From Caldifarciminota bacterium (lineage in GTDB: Bacteria > Hydrothermota > Tepidihabitantia > Tepidihabitantales > DTDR01), in the NCBI GenBank assembly GCA_025060715.1, contig JANXBG010000007.1, positions 1-58,530 of the forward strand: DNA of 58,530 nt, read 5' to 3'. Shown here piece after piece: positions 10,701-19,614 of the stretch (within the stretch, counting starts at the first letter, position 1; the number at the start of each line of letters is the position of its first letter). Below the pieces are notes generated by a model. That model saw nothing but the letters and a program-made list of their open reading frames with translations, was not told the DNA's origin and did not search any database. Position numbers and translations under genes: made by a program.

Positions 10701-10998
10701 TATCAATATTTCTTTTATTTAAAGCAAGTTTTTTGGGTAATGAATATATATTTTTATTTCTTCTTGATTTATACAAGGAAAATCTTTTTATTATTTTGGA
10801 ATAAAAATTTGTTTCTCTAAAATTCTCTTTTCTTTTTAATGTAAGAGTTTGACCGAAAATTAAATTAAAGATAAAAAAAATGATAAAAAGCGGAGAGGGA
10901 GGGATTCGAACCCCCGACCCACTTTTAAGTGGGTTCGCGATTTCGAGTCGCGCGCCTTCGTCCACTCGGCCACCTCTCCTATTTAATCTTATTTTCAT
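7771..10998 (-). CDS. M6-family metalloprotease domain protein with FG-GAP/VCBS-like repeats and T9SS-type-A-like C-terminal domain; true start uncertain
   Basis: HEFVHPLGGYDLYD zinc motif, GGWSLMGYGGWLG, repeated DxDNDxxxEI motifs, C-terminal YPNP...KSGVYLLKL. The annotated ATG overlaps the tadA stop and the ORF runs in frame through tRNA-Ser. Confidence 0.82.
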   Translation of the reverse strand: MKIRLNRRGGRVDEGARLEIANPLKSGSGVRIPPSPLFIIFFIFNLIFGQTLTLKRKENFRETNFYSKIIKRFSLYKSRRNKNIYSLPKKLALNKRNIDTIRVLAIRVEFKEDNDTLTTGNGKMDLKGFLTEEDGLYYDPPHTKKYFENLLLGLRNYFWHNSLGKLHIEFKVMPEGVLDAYQLPYEMKYYGDTMWKWPNYDFRGVEMGLCRLMEDAFTIADQDTNINFSDYDYFIIFHAGSCAQTDIKENSPFDLWAATINSEALEYYLGKPYIEVDNGKKRIDIACILPEMTRQDTLYEGGINYYGMMGMLGLLAHEFVHPLGGYDLYDVTGHSMGVGGWSLMGYGGWLGSHDCPPGTIPSSLDPFHKILFGFVEPKVVNLSTNNLACFTMCMDSLLFSERETLTFIYKIPISEDEYFLIENRQTDIRKKDTIVVKRENGVVIGVEDGEYDFFLAGSGILIWHIDEKIIREYGPYNAININPSHKGVDLVEADGIQDFDKFIYQDYYEMVGSKYDPFFKGGFLDSLTENTSPSSDGYYGKTYYQFYIHSEPETIMYFSFKNKLLKKELIRNFSEPLLSPLGKDLNCDGIKEVIVPCSTGIIYAYEPNGEPYLGYEILCQLPLEITSDLSIGDITGDSMLEIVVISYERIVVIDAFGNVLFDLFLNGEIKSEVLLYDIDNNNKKEIIVGTEKGYLYIINGEGRIKENFPIKLIGKIKLTPAICDSYIVILTDNNQLHLVSFEGRMKNGFPISLSYSPFSSPSSPIVFDFDNDKNKEILLLVPINLNYKLFIISPEGDIKYSSKEIMEYPAFSYIAIGDVNNDKNYDIITFSKNKIFAFNYNLTLIENFPIIFDSIYLKEIILNGYLFYEEIPFYFYTSPIIGDFDGNEICDIFAGLPNFGVSINNQQRLFTTGGIKTVPFITDLDNDSLIELILTTEDRYLYVYNTFGKEKDIFWQTKLSTTERDGRILKKLEKEAISNKSLINYFYVYPNPITINDQRGYLRFKTTKEAIEAKIEIYDFSFKKLLERKIKNIKVIDNEYEIDIKKFKSGVYLLKLEISFSDTKEVRYYKFGIVK
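10891..10979 (-). tRNA. tRNA-Ser(CGA)
   Basis: 89-nt fold: acceptor GGAGAGG/CCUCUCC, anticodon stem-loop CGCGA-CUCGAAA-UCGCG, long variable arm ACCCACUUAAAAGUGGGU, T arm GGGGG-UUCGAAU-CCCUC; no encoded CCA. Confidence 0.95.
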
Positions 10999-11444
10999 TT
11001 TCTCTTCTTTTCAAAAAACTTTTTTAACAAAAATTTTGTTTCTTCCTCTTTTATTCCACTAATTACCTCAACTTTTCCCTTAATAGAATTATAAAATTCA
11101 GGGTAATTTGAAAAAAAGCCAAACTTTTCTTCTTTAGTTCCGTATACAATTCTTTTTATTCTTGCTAATAATATTGCTCCCATACACATCAAACAAGGTT
11201 CACAAGTGATATAAATAGTAGCTCCTTTTAATCGCCAATCTTTTAAATAATTACTGGCAGAAGAGAGTGCAATTATTTCTGCATGGGCAGTGGGATCTTT
11301 TAGTTTTTCTACCTGATTATGTCCTCTACCAATAATTTTATTTTTATGAACTATTACCGCACCTATTGGTACCTCATTTTCTTTTAAAGCAAGCTCTGCT
11401 TCTTTTATTGCTTCTTCCATAAAAGAAATGTCTAAAAATTTCAT
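10995..11444 (-). CDS. tadA: tRNA-specific adenosine deaminase
   Basis: VPIGAVIV, AHAEIIAL, CEPCLMCMGAILLARI zinc-deaminase motifs; 149 aa. Confidence 0.93.
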   Translation of the reverse strand: MKFLDISFMEEAIKEAELALKENEVPIGAVIVHKNKIIGRGHNQVEKLKDPTAHAEIIALSSASNYLKDWRLKGATIYITCEPCLMCMGAILLARIKRIVYGTKEEKFGFFSNYPEFYNSIKGKVEVISGIKEEETKFLLKKFFEKKRK

Positions 11445-11452
11445 AAAATCTA

Positions 11453-11526
11453 TGCGCCCGAGAGGACTCGAACCTCCAGCCTACGGATTCGTAGTCCGTC
11501 GCTCTCTCCAATTGAGCTACGGGCGC
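11453..11526 (-). tRNA. tRNA-Arg(ACG)
   Basis: 74-nt cloverleaf: GCGCCCG...CGGGCGC-A, anticodon arm ACGGA-CUACGAA-UCCGU; no encoded CCA. Confidence 0.96.
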
Positions 11527-11589
11527 ATTTTTTTAACTATTATTTTACTTAATAATCCTAATTTTTCAAGATTTATTGGTTTTATTTAT

Positions 11590-11618
11590 TTGATTTTTGA
11601 AAGATTTTATTTTATAAT
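11590..11618 (+). promoter_or_regulatory. sigma70-like promoter, near-leaderless (TPR gene)
   Basis: TTGATT (11590-11595)-N17-TATAAT (11613-11618), 9 nt before ATG at 11628. Confidence 0.6.
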
Positions 11619-11627
11619 TAACTTTAT

Positions 11628-13130
11628 ATGGAAAATTATGTTTTATTTTTAGAAAAAGAAATAGAAAAAAAGAAAAAAGAAGCAATTGATTTACTTAATA
11701 AAGAGAAAAACGGAATTATTCTATTGAATGAACAGGAAAAGGAGAGATTGAAAAGAATAGCACTGGGTGAAAAATTTTTTTCTGAAGATGAAAAAGAAAA
11801 AATAGAAGAAATTTTAAATCTTTCTTTTTTTTCTTATCAGGAATTTTTAAATCAACCTGAATGTTTCGATGAAAAAATCATCGCAATTGAAAAAGTAATT
11901 GGCAGTGCTTCCAGTTTTATTTATCCTTTAATAATTATTTCTTCTAAAAATTCTCAAGAGGTTTTAGAAATTAGTTCAGAGTTCAGCAAGATTTATTTTT
12001 TAGTAAAAGAAAAATTTAATGAGAAATTTTCTAAACTGAACAAAGGAAAAGAGTATCGGCTTAATTTTCTTATGGCACTAAGGGATATTCTATTAGAATT
12101 ACGACCTCAATTGATCGATGATTTTATTAATTTGAAAGAAGCGATTATTTATTACCAAATGCGAAAAAAAATACCTTTCTTATATCTTTTAATTATTGAA
12201 ATTTATATTTTAAAAATGTTTAACTATTTTTTAAATTTTGTTAAAAGAGAAAAGGATTTTCTTTTAGCAATAAAAGTGGATAATAAATTGCTTTATTGGG
12301 AAGTTGCGTATTCTTCACCCCTTTCTTATGTTCCGGTTGATTTTGGTTTAACAATTTCCTTTCTTCAATTTTTTAGTTATTATGTTAATTTTTATTCCAG
12401 CAAAATAAATAATTACAATTTAGCAATTAGAAATTTGGAATTTTTGAGAAAAATTTTAGAAAGCAAAAAATTATTAGGAAAGGAATATTTTTTAACTTTA
12501 AAAAATCTTTCTTTGCTTTATTTAGGAAAAGAAGATTTAGTGAATGCTAAAAAGATTGCAGAAATTTTTTGTAGAGTTAATCCCAATTCCTATGAAGGTT
12601 ATCTTTTACTTGGTAATATTTTAGCAAAAAAACAGGAATATGAAGAGGCTTTAAAATTATATGAAAAAATTTTGAGTTTTGACTTTTTTGAAGAAGAAAA
12701 AGAAAATGTTCTATCTCAAGTATATTGTAATCAAGGGTATATTTTTTTAAATCTCAATAAAATAGCAGAAGCGATTGAAAGTTTCCAAAAAGCTTTGGAG
12801 TTAAAACCTAATTATTTTGAAGCCTATTTTAATTTGGGCAATGCTTATTTTCAAAAAAGAGATTTTTCCTTAGCTGAAAAAAATTATCAAAAGGCATTGA
12901 AATTAAACAAAAGAATACCAATGGTCTATTTCCAATTAGGAAGGCTTTATACCGAATGGAATAAGAAAGAAAAAGCAATTCAATATTACAAAAAATTGAT
13001 TGCTTTAGAACCTAATAATTATATGGGTTTATATAATTTAGGGCTTTTGTATCGGGATTTGGGAAAGAAGGAAGAAGCAGCAAAATATTTAGAAAAGGCA
13101 ATAAGATTAAATCCTAATTTAGGAAAATGA
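11628..13130 (+). CDS. TPR-repeat protein
   Basis: Multiple TPR units, e.g. AIESFQKALELKPNYFEAYFNLGNAYFQKRDFSLAEKNYQKALKLN. Confidence 0.85.
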   Translation: MENYVLFLEKEIEKKKKEAIDLLNKEKNGIILLNEQEKERLKRIALGEKFFSEDEKEKIEEILNLSFFSYQEFLNQPECFDEKIIAIEKVIGSASSFIYPLIIISSKNSQEVLEISSEFSKIYFLVKEKFNEKFSKLNKGKEYRLNFLMALRDILLELRPQLIDDFINLKEAIIYYQMRKKIPFLYLLIIEIYILKMFNYFLNFVKREKDFLLAIKVDNKLLYWEVAYSSPLSYVPVDFGLTISFLQFFSYYVNFYSSKINNYNLAIRNLEFLRKILESKKLLGKEYFLTLKNLSLLYLGKEDLVNAKKIAEIFCRVNPNSYEGYLLLGNILAKKQEYEEALKLYEKILSFDFFEEEKENVLSQVYCNQGYIFLNLNKIAEAIESFQKALELKPNYFEAYFNLGNAYFQKRDFSLAEKNYQKALKLNKRIPMVYFQLGRLYTEWNKKEKAIQYYKKLIALEPNNYMGLYNLGLLYRDLGKKEEAAKYLEKAIRLNPNLGK

Positions 13131-13753
13131 ATGATTATGAGTTAAAAATTTTAGAGTTAAAAAAGGGAGTAAAAATTTCCTTGTTTTTAAACGAAAGACT
13201 AATTGGTGAGGGTTTCGGAGAAATAGATGGTGATAAAGGGATTCTTTATGATGTTTACGTTTTTAAAGAATATCAAAGAAAAGGATTTGGAAAAATTTTG
13301 GTTAAAGAAGTTTTTAAGGAGTTGATAAAAAAGTTTAAAGTAAAAAATTTTTTAGTAAGAATGGTGATGAAAGGAGGACAAAAAGATAGTCTTTTAGAAA
13401 ATGCTGGGATGGGAATTTTAGTTTATAAAATGGGTTTTTCACCCCAAATTGACCCTTATCAACTCTTTTCTGAAGAAAATATTAAGAATATTGAAATAAT
13501 TCCCGAAAAGGATATTTATCCTGCTGGTTATCAAATTACCCTTGCTACAGCTCCTTATATTTTAACAGCAATTGTTCTTGATACTTTTTCTCAAAAACCT
13601 CAACCAGAAAAATTTTATTACCGATTTGTTTCTCATAAAAATTTTATTGAATGGGTTTTGGAAAATAAGGTAATCTTAGGAAATATAAATTATTACCTCA
13701 AAGAGGAGAATAAAGAAAAATTTTATAATTTTTTAGAAATAAAAAATGGTTAA
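13127..13753 (+). CDS. GNAT-like acetyltransferase domain protein
   Basis: LYDVYVFKEYQRKGFGKILVKEVFKELIKK resembles GNAT motif A; overlaps the neighbouring ORF. Confidence 0.65.
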   Translation: MNDYELKILELKKGVKISLFLNERLIGEGFGEIDGDKGILYDVYVFKEYQRKGFGKILVKEVFKELIKKFKVKNFLVRMVMKGGQKDSLLENAGMGILVYKMGFSPQIDPYQLFSEENIKNIEIIPEKDIYPAGYQITLATAPYILTAIVLDTFSQKPQPEKFYYRFVSHKNFIEWVLENKVILGNINYYLKEENKEKFYNFLEIKNG

Positions 13754-14381
13754 AAGAGAAGAAGAGAGATTTTTAGTTATTTCTTCGGAATATTTAAGCG
13801 AAAAAGTTGGTTGTGGCGCAATTTTAAAAAATATTCCTGTTTTTCGGGAGATAATTGGTTTATGGCAGGCCTTTAAAAATTACGGAATAGAGGAAGTTCG
13901 GGCAGATAAACAGTCACAGAAGATTTTACAAAAAGAAGAGATTGTTGGGCCATTTTGTTCAAATGCTTTGGTAAATAAAATTCCTTTAAAACCTAATTTT
14001 AAAACATCTTTTCTTAATCAGGATATCTATTTGATTGTTGATGAATATAAAAAGATAGCTTATTTTATTTCTGAACCGGCAAATAAATTGGCAATTGTGA
14101 ATTATTATCGTGACGCAGTTCCTAATTTAGCAAAGAAGTTAAATATTTTTATTCGGGGTGCTTTAAGTAAGTTGAATCCAAAAGGATATAAAAATCTTTA
14201 TGAACTTTTAAATTCGGAAATAATTCCTTTATTAAAAGAAAAAAATATTAAAAATATTGAGATAATTAGTGCCGGAGTAGGAATATCTATTGTTAATCAT
14301 TCTTTAAGACTAGAAACTGGTTTAGTTAATTTTTCTGATACACCAAAATTGATAGCAGAGATTAAGAAAAATTTAGTTTGA
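13746..14381 (+). CDS. hypothetical protein
   Basis: 211-aa ORF; stop overlaps the purN start (TTTGATGATT). Confidence 0.6.
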   Translation: MVKREEERFLVISSEYLSEKVGCGAILKNIPVFREIIGLWQAFKNYGIEEVRADKQSQKILQKEEIVGPFCSNALVNKIPLKPNFKTSFLNQDIYLIVDEYKKIAYFISEPANKLAIVNYYRDAVPNLAKKLNIFIRGALSKLNPKGYKNLYELLNSEIIPLLKEKNIKNIEIISAGVGISIVNHSLRLETGLVNFSDTPKLIAEIKKNLV

Positions 14382-14992
14382 TGATTAAGATTGCTGTTTT
14401 AGTTTCTGGAAGGGGAACAAATTTACAGGCAATTATTGATGCCTGTGAGAATAATTTTATTCCCGGAAAGGTTGTTTGTGTAATTAGTAATATTGAAAAT
14501 GTTTATGCTTTAGAAAGAGCAAAAAAGCATAATATTCCTAATTTTGTAATCTCGCACAAAAATAAAGAGCGAATCGAGTTTGAAAAAGAATTGATTAAAA
14601 AATTGGAAGAGTTTAAACCGGATTTAATCTGTTTAGCAGGATTTATGAGAATTTTAACTCCTTATTTTATAGAATATTATCGCAATCGTATTATGAATAT
14701 CCATCCCGCTTTATTGCCAGCATTTAAAGGTTTATACGGAGAAAAAGTTCATAAAGCGGTAATTGAAAGTGGTGCAAAATTTTCTGGTTGCACTGTCCAT
14801 TTTGTTACTGAAGAAGTTGATGGTGGACCAATTATTCTTCAAAGGATAGTACCCGTAGAAGATGAAGATACTCCCGAGACTTTGGCTGAAAGGGTTTTAA
14901 AAGAAGAACATATTGCTTATCCAATGGCAATTAGATTATTTGCCGAAGGTAGATTAAAAATTGAAGGAAAAAGGGTCAAAATTCTTTATTAA
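14378..14992 (+). CDS. purN: phosphoribosylglycinamide formyltransferase
   Basis: AVLVSGRGTNLQAI, LAGFMRIL, NIHPALLPAFKGLYG, GCTVHFVTEEVDGGPII. Confidence 0.95.
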   Translation: MMIKIAVLVSGRGTNLQAIIDACENNFIPGKVVCVISNIENVYALERAKKHNIPNFVISHKNKERIEFEKELIKKLEEFKPDLICLAGFMRILTPYFIEYYRNRIMNIHPALLPAFKGLYGEKVHKAVIESGAKFSGCTVHFVTEEVDGGPIILQRIVPVEDEDTPETLAERVLKEEHIAYPMAIRLFAEGRLKIEGKRVKILY

Positions 14993-16463
14993 ATTACTCT
15001 TTTTTTTATCTCCTTTAATTCTTAATTTCTCTTATGCACCAATAAGTTTATTTTTTCTTGCTTATTTTTCTTTCTTACCATTATTTTATTATATTGAAAG
15101 GCTAAGTCCTAAAAAAACTTTTATTTATGGTTTTATTTATGGCTTTTTATTTTCTTTTGGTCATCTTTGGTGGCTATATTTTTTAAAACCCCAAATTGCT
15201 TTAAAAACAAAAATTCTCCTATTTATTGGAATTATAATTCTCTTTTTTTATTTTGCTTTCTATTTTGGTTTATTTTCTTATTTAACCAAGATAACTTCTT
15301 TTTACCTTGCTCCTTTTATTTTGCCAATTTTAGAGTTTATTAGAACAAAAGGAGAAATTGGTTTTCCTTGGGGATTAATTGGTTATACCCAAACCACTAA
15401 CTTAATTTTTTTAAATACTGCTTCCCTTTTTGGAATTTATGGAGTTTCTTTTTTGGTTATTTTTATCAACCTTTTGATTTATAAAATAATATTCTCTAAT
15501 AATAAAAAACCTTTTATTTTATTAATAATTGGTGTAATATTTTTAACCACTCTTCATTATTTTTTTCGTTTAAAAGAATTACCCGATTATTTTAAAGTTG
15601 CTCTTTTACAACCGAATGTTTCACCCGAAGAAAAGGGAACAAAAGAAGAACAGATTAGGCTATTAAACCAGTTGATATCTATGACTAAAAAGGCTTCTAA
15701 GGAAAGGCCTTATTTGATAATCTATCCGGAAACTGCTTCTTTAATTGATATTACTGTTGACACTCCTTATAAAGAATTTTTGAAGATGGTTGCTGATACT
15801 TATAACTGCTATCTCTTTATTGGCACTCCTCGTTATGAGGAGGATAAAGATGGATTTAAGTATTATAATGGAGCAGTCCTATTTGCCCCAAAAAAAGGCA
15901 TTGTTAATGAATATCGGAAACTACATCTTGTCCCTTTTTCAGAAAGAATTCCTTATTATGATAAGATAAAAATTTTTAGATTAATTGAAACCCAAGATAT
16001 GGGAAATTATTCCAAAGGTAAAGAGTATACTGTCTTTAACACCGATAAAATCTTTTTCTCTTGTGCTATCTGTTTTGAAGTTATCTTTCCTGATTTAATA
16101 AGAGAGTTTGTTAAGAGAGGTGCTCAAATGATTGTGAATATTACTAATGACGGTTGGTTTGGTAAGACTTTTGGCCCTTATCAACATTGTGAATTAGCTA
16201 TCGCTCGGGCAGTGGAAAACGGTGTTCCTTTAATAAGATGTGCTAATAATGGAATTAGCCTTATTTGCGACCCTTTTGGTAGAGTAAAGAATAAATCAAA
16301 GTTATTTGAAGAGGAAATAATTTTTGGTAATGTAAAAATACCTTTAAAAAATACCATCTATCGGCAGTTCGGAGATTGGTTTATTTATCTTTCGGTTCTT
16401 ATTATTTTTTTCTATTTTATAATTAAAATTTTATACCCTTTATTTCCTTTTAAGAAGAAGTAA
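14961..16463 (+). CDS. lnt: apolipoprotein N-acyltransferase
   Basis: Multiple TM segments followed by a nitrilase domain: IYPETAS, YRKLHLVPFSERIP, CAICFEVIFPD, NITNDGWFG. Confidence 0.93.
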   Translation: MKEKGSKFFIKLLFFLSPLILNFSYAPISLFFLAYFSFLPLFYYIERLSPKKTFIYGFIYGFLFSFGHLWWLYFLKPQIALKTKILLFIGIIILFFYFAFYFGLFSYLTKITSFYLAPFILPILEFIRTKGEIGFPWGLIGYTQTTNLIFLNTASLFGIYGVSFLVIFINLLIYKIIFSNNKKPFILLIIGVIFLTTLHYFFRLKELPDYFKVALLQPNVSPEEKGTKEEQIRLLNQLISMTKKASKERPYLIIYPETASLIDITVDTPYKEFLKMVADTYNCYLFIGTPRYEEDKDGFKYYNGAVLFAPKKGIVNEYRKLHLVPFSERIPYYDKIKIFRLIETQDMGNYSKGKEYTVFNTDKIFFSCAICFEVIFPDLIREFVKRGAQMIVNITNDGWFGKTFGPYQHCELAIARAVENGVPLIRCANNGISLICDPFGRVKNKSKLFEEEIIFGNVKIPLKNTIYRQFGDWFIYLSVLIIFFYFIIKILYPLFPFKKK

Positions 16464-18202
16464 ATTCCTTTTTTTAATTCGCCTTTATATCTTTGACCCG
16501 TTGGTAAATAAAGGGAAGCTTTTATATCGTACTTTTTTATATTTTTTATATTTCTTGCTTCTTTTTCTTTCACCACTTGAGAGGATTGGACATAAATCTT
16601 AAATCTTAATGATTGGTTTAAAGGATAACCATCATCAAAATAATTGCAAATCAAATTTATTGGTATGCTTTCTGAAGGAGCATCTGCTTGAAGATAAACT
16701 TTAAAAAAGCCTATTTGACTATCATTCCTCATAATATTTGGAAAATTGAATAAAGTATCAATAATAGTTAAATAAGGATTTTCCGTGATTGGTTTAATAA
16801 AAAGGTTATAAACAGAATCAATTGGATGGATTGCCCGATTTCTAATCTTTAAATAAATATAAGCAGATTCATTAGGATTTAAAACACTATCCCGATTACC
16901 ATAAAAATCATAAATTTTTACATTTTTTAATTCCAAAAAGGCACCACTAACTTTCGTGAGATAGATATTTACTCCCAAATTTCTTTGACATTCTTGTCGT
17001 ATAAAACTGCTATCATTCCAGCCATACCAAAAGTCATTGGTTGAGGCTTCGATCACAAAGGCGTAGGTGATAAACTTTCTCACACCTTCCCATAAAGTAT
17101 CAGCATATTCCCAATCTGCTGAATTGCCATTAGCCGTATATAAAACCTTAGCAATTTGTCCGGTGCGGGAAGTGGAGTAATTATTATATAATCTAAAACT
17201 ATCAACAACTTCTCTTAAAGTTCTAACATCTGGTGGTGTAAAGGTATCATAACCCCAAGGATACATATTATATCTTCCATAAGTATGATAATCAATTTGA
17301 GCTCTTATCTTTTTAGAAAGCATAAAATCTCTTACTACCCTTGTTTCAGGTTCAGAAAACCTTTCTGGACCGCGATAGGCTTCGCTACTAGGATTAGGTG
17401 AAGAGCCAATATTATCATATGCCCATTTATAACCATAATTTCTATTTAAATCAACACCAACATAAGGAGATTGGATAATTCTCCTATTTTTTCGCCAATT
17501 GGCAGAAGCACCGCCAGAATCAGAATTATAAACATAACCATCCGGATTCATAACTGGTATAAAATAGATTTCCCGGTTATTAATAAGCCAAGTGATTAAA
17601 TTAAAAGGATTTGTTGGGTCATAATTGGTCAAAAGATAGGTAATATAATAAATAAGTACGGAAACTCCCATCGGTTCACGGGCATGGGTTGCCGCATTAA
17701 AAAAGACAGCCGGCTCATTCTCATTAGAATCAGGATAATCAGAAATTTTTACACACCATAAAGGACGATTTTGATGGCTTCGCCCAATATCATAAACTCT
17801 TACTAAATTAGGAAAATTATTTGCCAATCTTTGAATTGTGTCAACCATTTCCCAATAAGTAAAAAAATAACCAAAATCTCTCAGAAGTTCCAAATTATCG
17901 GGATCTATTTTAGTAATCTCTCTAAATTTATCTTTAATATTATAATAAGTTATTTCTACTTTAAAACCTTTTTCTCTTATCTTTTCAATCTGTTTTTGAT
18001 TAGTGATAATAACAATAAAACATTCCTCTTCTTCTTCACCAGCCGTGGCAATATCCAATTCCGAAAAAAAATCTCCCAATTTAGTAAAAAGTTCACAAGC
18101 AGTTTTAAAATATACTTTTGCTTCCATTTTTACTTCTTCACTTTTTAAAAAAGAAAAGATAAAAAGAAAAGATAAAAAGACTGCAAGATTTACTTTTCTC
18201 AT
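16412..18202 (-). CDS. M14-family zinc carboxypeptidase, secreted, with C-terminal sorting-like tail
   Basis: NAATHAREPMGVSVL (HxxE), NPDGYVYN, NWRKNRR, VDLNRNYGYKW, YHTYG; C-terminal KKGIYFFLKGNKGYKILIIK; GGAGG SD upstream. Confidence 0.92.
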   Translation of the reverse strand: MRKVNLAVFLSFLFIFSFLKSEEVKMEAKVYFKTACELFTKLGDFFSELDIATAGEEEEECFIVIITNQKQIEKIREKGFKVEITYYNIKDKFREITKIDPDNLELLRDFGYFFTYWEMVDTIQRLANNFPNLVRVYDIGRSHQNRPLWCVKISDYPDSNENEPAVFFNAATHAREPMGVSVLIYYITYLLTNYDPTNPFNLITWLINNREIYFIPVMNPDGYVYNSDSGGASANWRKNRRIIQSPYVGVDLNRNYGYKWAYDNIGSSPNPSSEAYRGPERFSEPETRVVRDFMLSKKIRAQIDYHTYGRYNMYPWGYDTFTPPDVRTLREVVDSFRLYNNYSTSRTGQIAKVLYTANGNSADWEYADTLWEGVRKFITYAFVIEASTNDFWYGWNDSSFIRQECQRNLGVNIYLTKVSGAFLELKNVKIYDFYGNRDSVLNPNESAYIYLKIRNRAIHPIDSVYNLFIKPITENPYLTIIDTLFNFPNIMRNDSQIGFFKVYLQADAPSESIPINLICNYFDDGYPLNQSLRFKIYVQSSQVVKEKEARNIKNIKKYDIKASLYLPTGQRYKGELKKGIYFFLKGNKGYKILIIK

Positions 18203-18467
18203 TTTTCCTCCTTAACTAACATCATTAAATAAATTATAAATAAATTTTTATTTTTATTCAATTTTTAAAATATTAATTTTTTAAATTTTTACAATTTTAC
18301 AAAAAGTGTGAATAAAAAAGAGGTTTTTGATATAGATCGCCCAAATCTTTCCTTTGTTGTCAACCTATTTTTTTGCGTATTTCAGCGAGGATAAAGAGGA
18401 TATATTGGTAATTTATCTAATATGGGAGTATAGAAGTAGGATGAAGTTTTTCTACCTAGTAAGTAAA

Positions 18468-18594
18468 TTTTAGAGAAAGTGATACAATTGATATTGGTAG
18501 TGATGCCTATATTTATCCTTTTGAAACAGAGAATAAACGATTTAATATTTCTATTAATATCAGCGAGCCAATTTTTAAAGGTCATATCTTATAA
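18468..18594 (+). pseudogene. possible 3' remnant of a secreted/outer-membrane protein gene
   Basis: Short frame NFRESDTIDIGSDAYIYPFETENKRFNISINISEPIFKGHIL* without an upstream start; stops immediately upstream. Confidence 0.25.
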
Positions 18595-19565
18595 ACTTGA
18601 AAATCTTCCTTTTGGGGAGTGCTAGCTATTATAATGTTTTCTTCTTTTATTATCTCTTTTCCTTTTTTTATAATAACTAAAAAATTTTTTTTCTTATCTT
18701 TGGAATAGGCGGAGAGCAAATTAAACATTTTTTCTTCAATTTCCTTATCCGGTGAAAGTAACACAGGTGCATTAAAATTTTGGGGAATAATTAATAGATA
18801 GTTTTTAATCTCACCCAATTTTATTAACCTTTCGTTCTCTTCTTTATTTCGACCAATTACATATTTCTTGCCATCAACCCGAAAATGGCGACCAATTTTT
18901 AGAATTTCAATATCAATTAAATCAAAATCACCTTTTAAATTATCTTTAAAATCTTTTAATCTCTTAGAAAAATTCTCATCCACTAAAAGACAGCCACAAG
19001 AGGTTGGTGGAATCTCAAAAATCCCAAATTCTTGTAATAATCTTATCTGTTCTTTTCTTTCTCTTCCTTTTATGGCGTATAATTTTTCTCTGTCAATCAA
19101 TCCCTTTTCTTCAAAAATTGTTGGCGGTAATAACTTGGCTGATAAGGGCCGCAAAACAATCCCTTTTACCTCTGCTTCCTTTTCAATTATCATTAATTGG
19201 TGAAAATGTTGGCTTTTTGGTCTTTGGGATAAAACCTCACCAGTAATTAATAAATCTCCTTTTATTTCGGCTAAATATTTTTTTGCCTTTTTGAAAAGAT
19301 ATATCCGACAATCAATACAAGGATTCATTCCTCGACCATAACCATATTTTGGTGAAAAAACAACTTCTTTTATGTAATCAATTCCTGCTACTTCTAATTT
19401 TATATTTTTTAAGAAAGTGATTTTATTTCCGCTTGTTTTTGGGCATTTACAAAAAGGTGTTTTTAAATGGTAAGGATAAATTTCTATCCCTAATTTTTCA
19501 CAAATAAGACCAGCTAAAGTAGAATCTAATCCTCCAGAATATAATAACACACCCTTTAATTTCAT
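18582..19565 (-). CDS. PP-loop ATPase, ThiI/MnmA-like tRNA thiolation family
   Basis: LLYSGGLDSTLAG PP-loop; CxxC-type cysteines (FCKCP, CIDC, SCGC). Confidence 0.78.
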   Translation of the reverse strand: MKLKGVLLYSGGLDSTLAGLICEKLGIEIYPYHLKTPFCKCPKTSGNKITFLKNIKLEVAGIDYIKEVVFSPKYGYGRGMNPCIDCRIYLFKKAKKYLAEIKGDLLITGEVLSQRPKSQHFHQLMIIEKEAEVKGIVLRPLSAKLLPPTIFEEKGLIDREKLYAIKGRERKEQIRLLQEFGIFEIPPTSCGCLLVDENFSKRLKDFKDNLKGDFDLIDIEILKIGRHFRVDGKKYVIGRNKEENERLIKLGEIKNYLLIIPQNFNAPVLLSPDKEIEEKMFNLLSAYSKDKKKNFLVIIKKGKEIIKEENIIIASTPQKEDFQVYKI

Positions 19566-19571
19566 AAATAA

Positions 19572-19608
19572 ATTATATTTTGACTTTTTATTAAATTCAA
19601 ATTAAAAT
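19572..19608. promoter_or_regulatory. overlapping divergent sigma70-like promoters
   Basis: Forward TTGACT (19580-19585)-N17-TAAAAT (19603-19608), 6 nt before ATG 19615. Reverse TTGAAT (19600-19595)-N17-TATAAT (19577-19572), 6 nt before ATG 19565. Confidence 0.7.
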
Positions 19609-19614
19609 AAATTA

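Noticed and set aside
10880-11062. 60-aa plus-strand ORF over tRNA-Ser (MIKSGEGGIRTPDPLLSGFAISSRAPSSTRPP...)
   Set aside because: It is the antisense translation of a tRNA-Ser gene, a well-known annotation artefact.
18382-18585. 67-aa minus-strand ORF from the track
   Set aside because: No recognisable features; antisense to a better coding-like plus-strand remnant (SDTIDIGSDAYIYPFETENKRFNISINISEP).
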